NCBI GenBank assembly: GCA_902490355.1
Contig: CABUDN010000121.1
Coordinates: 1-7,508, forward strand
Direction: 5' to 3'
Source: an uncultured Oscillibacter sp.
GTDB lineage: Bacteria; Bacillota; Clostridia; Oscillospirales; Oscillospiraceae
Length of the DNA: 7,508 bases
The notes beneath the pieces are model-generated. The model searched no databases. It was given only the letters and a program-made list of their open reading frames with translations, and was not told the origin of the DNA. The translations under genes and the position numbers were made by a program. Shown one piece after another: positions 6,399-7,508 of this stretch; position 1 is the first letter of the stretch, and each line of letters begins with the position of its first letter.

Positions 6399-6474
6399 GG
6401 GCCTATAGCTCAGCTGGGAGAGCGTACGGTTCGCATCCGTAAGGTCGTCGGTTCGATCCCGATTAGGTCCACCA
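6399..6474 (+). tRNA. tRNA-Ala (anticodon CGC)
   Basis: A complete 76-nt cloverleaf. The acceptor GGGCCTA pairs with TAGGTCC and includes the G3-U70 wobble that alanyl-tRNA synthetase requires. The D stem is GCTC/GAGC. The anticodon stem TACGG/CCGTA encloses loop TTCGCAT with anticodon CGC (6432-6434), reading GCG. The T arm is GTCGG-TTCGATC-CCGAT, with a G-U pair at its base. The discriminator base is A and CCA is encoded. It is expressed from the promoter at 6216-6243, with a hairpin terminator 6 bp downstream. Confidence 0.96.
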
Positions 6475-6480
6475 AAACTG

Positions 6481-6519
6481 GAAATCGCCGCAGTGAAAAC
6501 TGCGGCGATTTCTCATTTG
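6481..6519 (+). terminator. Terminator of the tRNA-Ala unit
   Basis: A perfect 14-bp stem (6481-6494 with 6499-6512) with loop GAAA, followed by TCTCATTTG. The T-tract is weak, but the stem is strong and sits directly after the tRNA. Confidence 0.8.
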
Positions 6520-6558
6520 ACCACAGAAATACCACAGACGGATTTCTGTTTTGACCAC
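6516..6558. repeat. Cluster of short ACCAC direct repeats beside the tRNA
   Basis: TTTGACCAC occurs at 6516-6524 and 6550-6558. ACCACAGA occurs at 6520-6527 and 6531-6538, 11 bp (about one helix turn) apart. An inverted pair CAGAAAT/ATTTCTG (6524-6530 with 6542-6548) overlaps them. Such helically phased repeats next to a tRNA 3' end resemble recombinase arm sites or an old integrase gene end, but no integrase is present. Confidence 0.4.
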
Positions 6559-6562
6559 TTAG

Positions 6563-6596
6563 CGGGCACCCCCTTTCGGGAGTGCCCGTCTTTTTT
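6563..6596 (+). terminator. Rho-independent terminator
   Basis: CGGGCAC (6563-6569) pairs with GTGCCCG (6582-6588), with an inner CCC/GGG after a C-A mismatch and loop TTTC, then TCTTTTTT. It works on the plus strand. There is no plus-strand gene just before it except the tRNA unit, so it is either a back-up terminator or left over from a lost gene. Confidence 0.88.
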
Positions 6597-6597
6597 G

Positions 6598-6747
6598 TTT
6601 ACAGCGGCCCAGAATTTGAGGAGCTTTCTTTGGAATCTGGGATATGACGGTGACCCGGCCAGCGCCTACGGCCACTTTATGCACCGGACGCTGTTCCTCA
6701 AGCGCATAGAGGAGGTTCTGAGTTCCAGAGACCTAAAACCGAGCCAA
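6598..6747 (+). pseudogene. Remnant of an unidentified coding region
   Basis: One plus-strand frame reads FTAAQNLRSFLWNLGYDGD, then PASAYGHFMHRTLFLKRIEE, then VLSSRDLKPSQ. The part from about 6637 to 6720 has GC-rich third positions and a protein-like composition (hydrophobic/charged alternation, Asp-Pro and Gly turns), unlike intergenic DNA. It has no start codon with a ribosome site, since its 5' side is a terminator. Its 3' side runs into the tail of the opposite-strand gene at 6757. It therefore looks like an internal piece of a lost gene. I do not recognise the family. It could instead be a chance open frame, and the true edges are unknown. Confidence 0.4.
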
Positions 6748-6756
6748 GATATTTTG

Positions 6757-7508
6757 TTATCCTTCAAACTTCTCAATCCGGCAGAGCCCCATTTCCCCCC
6801 ACGGGCCGCTGACCATCTTGCCCAGGGCCGAAGAAATTCGTATGGCGTGCTCTGCGTTAGCCGCGATCAGGAAGTAATCTCTCACAGTGCCTTTTGGGCA
6901 GGTGAGAACGGATACCGGTTTATTTTGAACCCCTTCGATTCCAAGCAATCTTTCTTTGAACTCCGGGAAAAAGGTCTCCAGCTTTTTCCGGGGACGGTGA
7001 TTGTAGAGCACCACACTTTGTCCCCGCTTCAAGTAATCGCTCAGTTCTTCGTCCCATACATACTTGACGCTTTTCGCCGAACCCTTTCCAACACTCTTCA
7101 CGCTGAGACCGTTGTCGGGATCCAGAAAAACAATCTCACAGGGTGCCAATGTCTCCAAGGCATTGTTGTGCCACTGATATCGGCCAGCAACAGAAATCAC
7201 TTCGTGATAATACACTGTTTTGCCGGGATTCAGAAGAGCTGCTTGTTCCAGCTGAGCAATGGAGCGTACATCACTTTCCGAGATTTCCCGCAGCGCACCA
7301 GCCAGGGATTCGTCACACACGAAATACTTCGGATCGATTTTGTGTTTTCCATTCTCATGGAGAAAGGTGCCAGTATCTTTGTCCCGCTCGCTTTCCGGCG
7401 GCTCTGCCTTATACCAGTTGACACCCAAAGAAAACCCCTCTGAAAGAAGCGCCTTCAAAAGTCCGAATTTCCCAAAATCACCAATGTCGCCCGCATATCG
7501 ATCCTGCA
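6757..7508 (-). CDS. Hypothetical protein with GDIGDFGKFG and VFLDPDNGL motifs, 5' end outside window
   Basis: 249 residues are visible, with the stop TAA at 6757-6759 and the frame open to the right edge, so the start is missing. The visible part begins QDRYAGDIGDFGKFGLLKAL (1-20). It continues with LGVNWYKAEPPESERDKDTG near 27-46, EIVFLDPDNGL at 124-134, RGQSVVLYNHRPRKK near 161-175 and RDYFLIAANAEHAIRISSAL near the C-terminus. From memory this matches a widespread hypothetical family with an (F/Y)AGDIGDFGKYGLLR start, scattered in islands; it has no function I can name. The AGDIGDFGKFGLLK start and the LDPDNGL strand-turn loosely resemble the start and the LDPPYE motif of RlmJ-type methyltransferases, so a nucleotide- or SAM-binding fold is possible. 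Starting at the internal TTG (7458) would cut the conserved N-terminus. By eye the gene is more AT-rich than the left-hand genes and lies beside a tRNA, which suggests acquisition. Confidence 0.8.
   Translation of the reverse strand, partial: QDRYAGDIGDFGKFGLLKALLSEGFSLGVNWYKAEPPESERDKDTGTFLHENGKHKIDPKYFVCDESLAGALREISESDVRSIAQLEQAALLNPGKTVYYHEVISVAGRYQWHNNALETLAPCEIVFLDPDNGLSVKSVGKGSAKSVKYVWDEELSDYLKRGQSVVLYNHRPRKKLETFFPEFKERLLGIEGVQNKPVSVLTCPKGTVRDYFLIAANAEHAIRISSALGKMVSGPWGEMGLCRIEKFEG

Noticed and set aside
6399..6474. Duplicate of the tRNA 3' end as an att site within the window
   Set aside because: I looked for GGTTCGATCCCGATTAGG elsewhere and found no second copy; any partner site would be past the right edge.
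6493..7443. A 316-codon plus-strand open frame covering the right end
   Set aside because: Its start lies in the tRNA terminator, and most of it is the shadow of the minus-strand gene, which has conserved motifs. Only the part 6598-6747 has coding character of its own.
1..7508. CRISPR array, insertion sequence or complete prophage/integrase
   Set aside because: There are no regularly spaced long repeats, no transposase or recombinase motifs, and no terminal inverted repeats with target duplications.

Overview
The window looks like a chromosomal contig from a moderately GC-rich anaerobic Firmicute, probably of the Oscillospirales/Ruminococcaceae type. The basis is the scRNA-dnaX-ybaB order typical of Firmicutes, strong AGGAGG-like ribosome sites, GC-rich third codon positions, and protein styles (DUF4127 lipoprotein, MATE plus MarR) common in gut Clostridia. 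The lineage is an inference. Bases 1-48 are not biological: they are an Illumina TruSeq index adapter left on the contig end, so the true sequence starts at about base 49 and the first gene is cut there.

Layout, left to right. (1) 49-1883, minus strand: a MarR-family repressor followed by a MATE efflux pump that lacks its last transmembrane helix because the contig ends. The repressor promoter (-35 TTGACT, 17 bp, -10 TAAAAT) carries a perfect palindrome filling its spacer and a second near copy over the start site, so self-repression of the pair is likely. (2) 1904-3780, minus: a 592-residue DUF4127 lipoprotein gene set between two rho-independent terminators. (3) 3793-6166, minus: a housekeeping unit with its own promoter, giving SRP RNA (ffs/scr), then dnaX (DNA polymerase III gamma/tau), then ybaB/ebfC. 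The recR gene often found next is absent. (4) 6144-6237: a short AT-rich divergent promoter region. (5) 6216-6596, plus: a tRNA transcription unit with a broken 5' tRNA half, an intact tRNA-Ala(CGC), a hairpin terminator, a cluster of short ACCAC repeats and a second terminator. (6) 6598-7508: apparently accessory DNA, with a remnant of a plus-strand coding region meeting the 3' end of a minus-strand gene that leaves the window. That gene encodes a protein with GDIGDFGKFG and VFLDPDNGL motifs, of no function I can name.

The left and centre are ordinary core genome. The most interesting part is the tRNA-Ala locus, which looks like an integration hotspot: a tRNA fragment, short repeats, a gene relic and an orphan accessory gene within about 1.2 kb. 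I do not see a complete new system; the best candidate for something undescribed is the gene running off the right edge.
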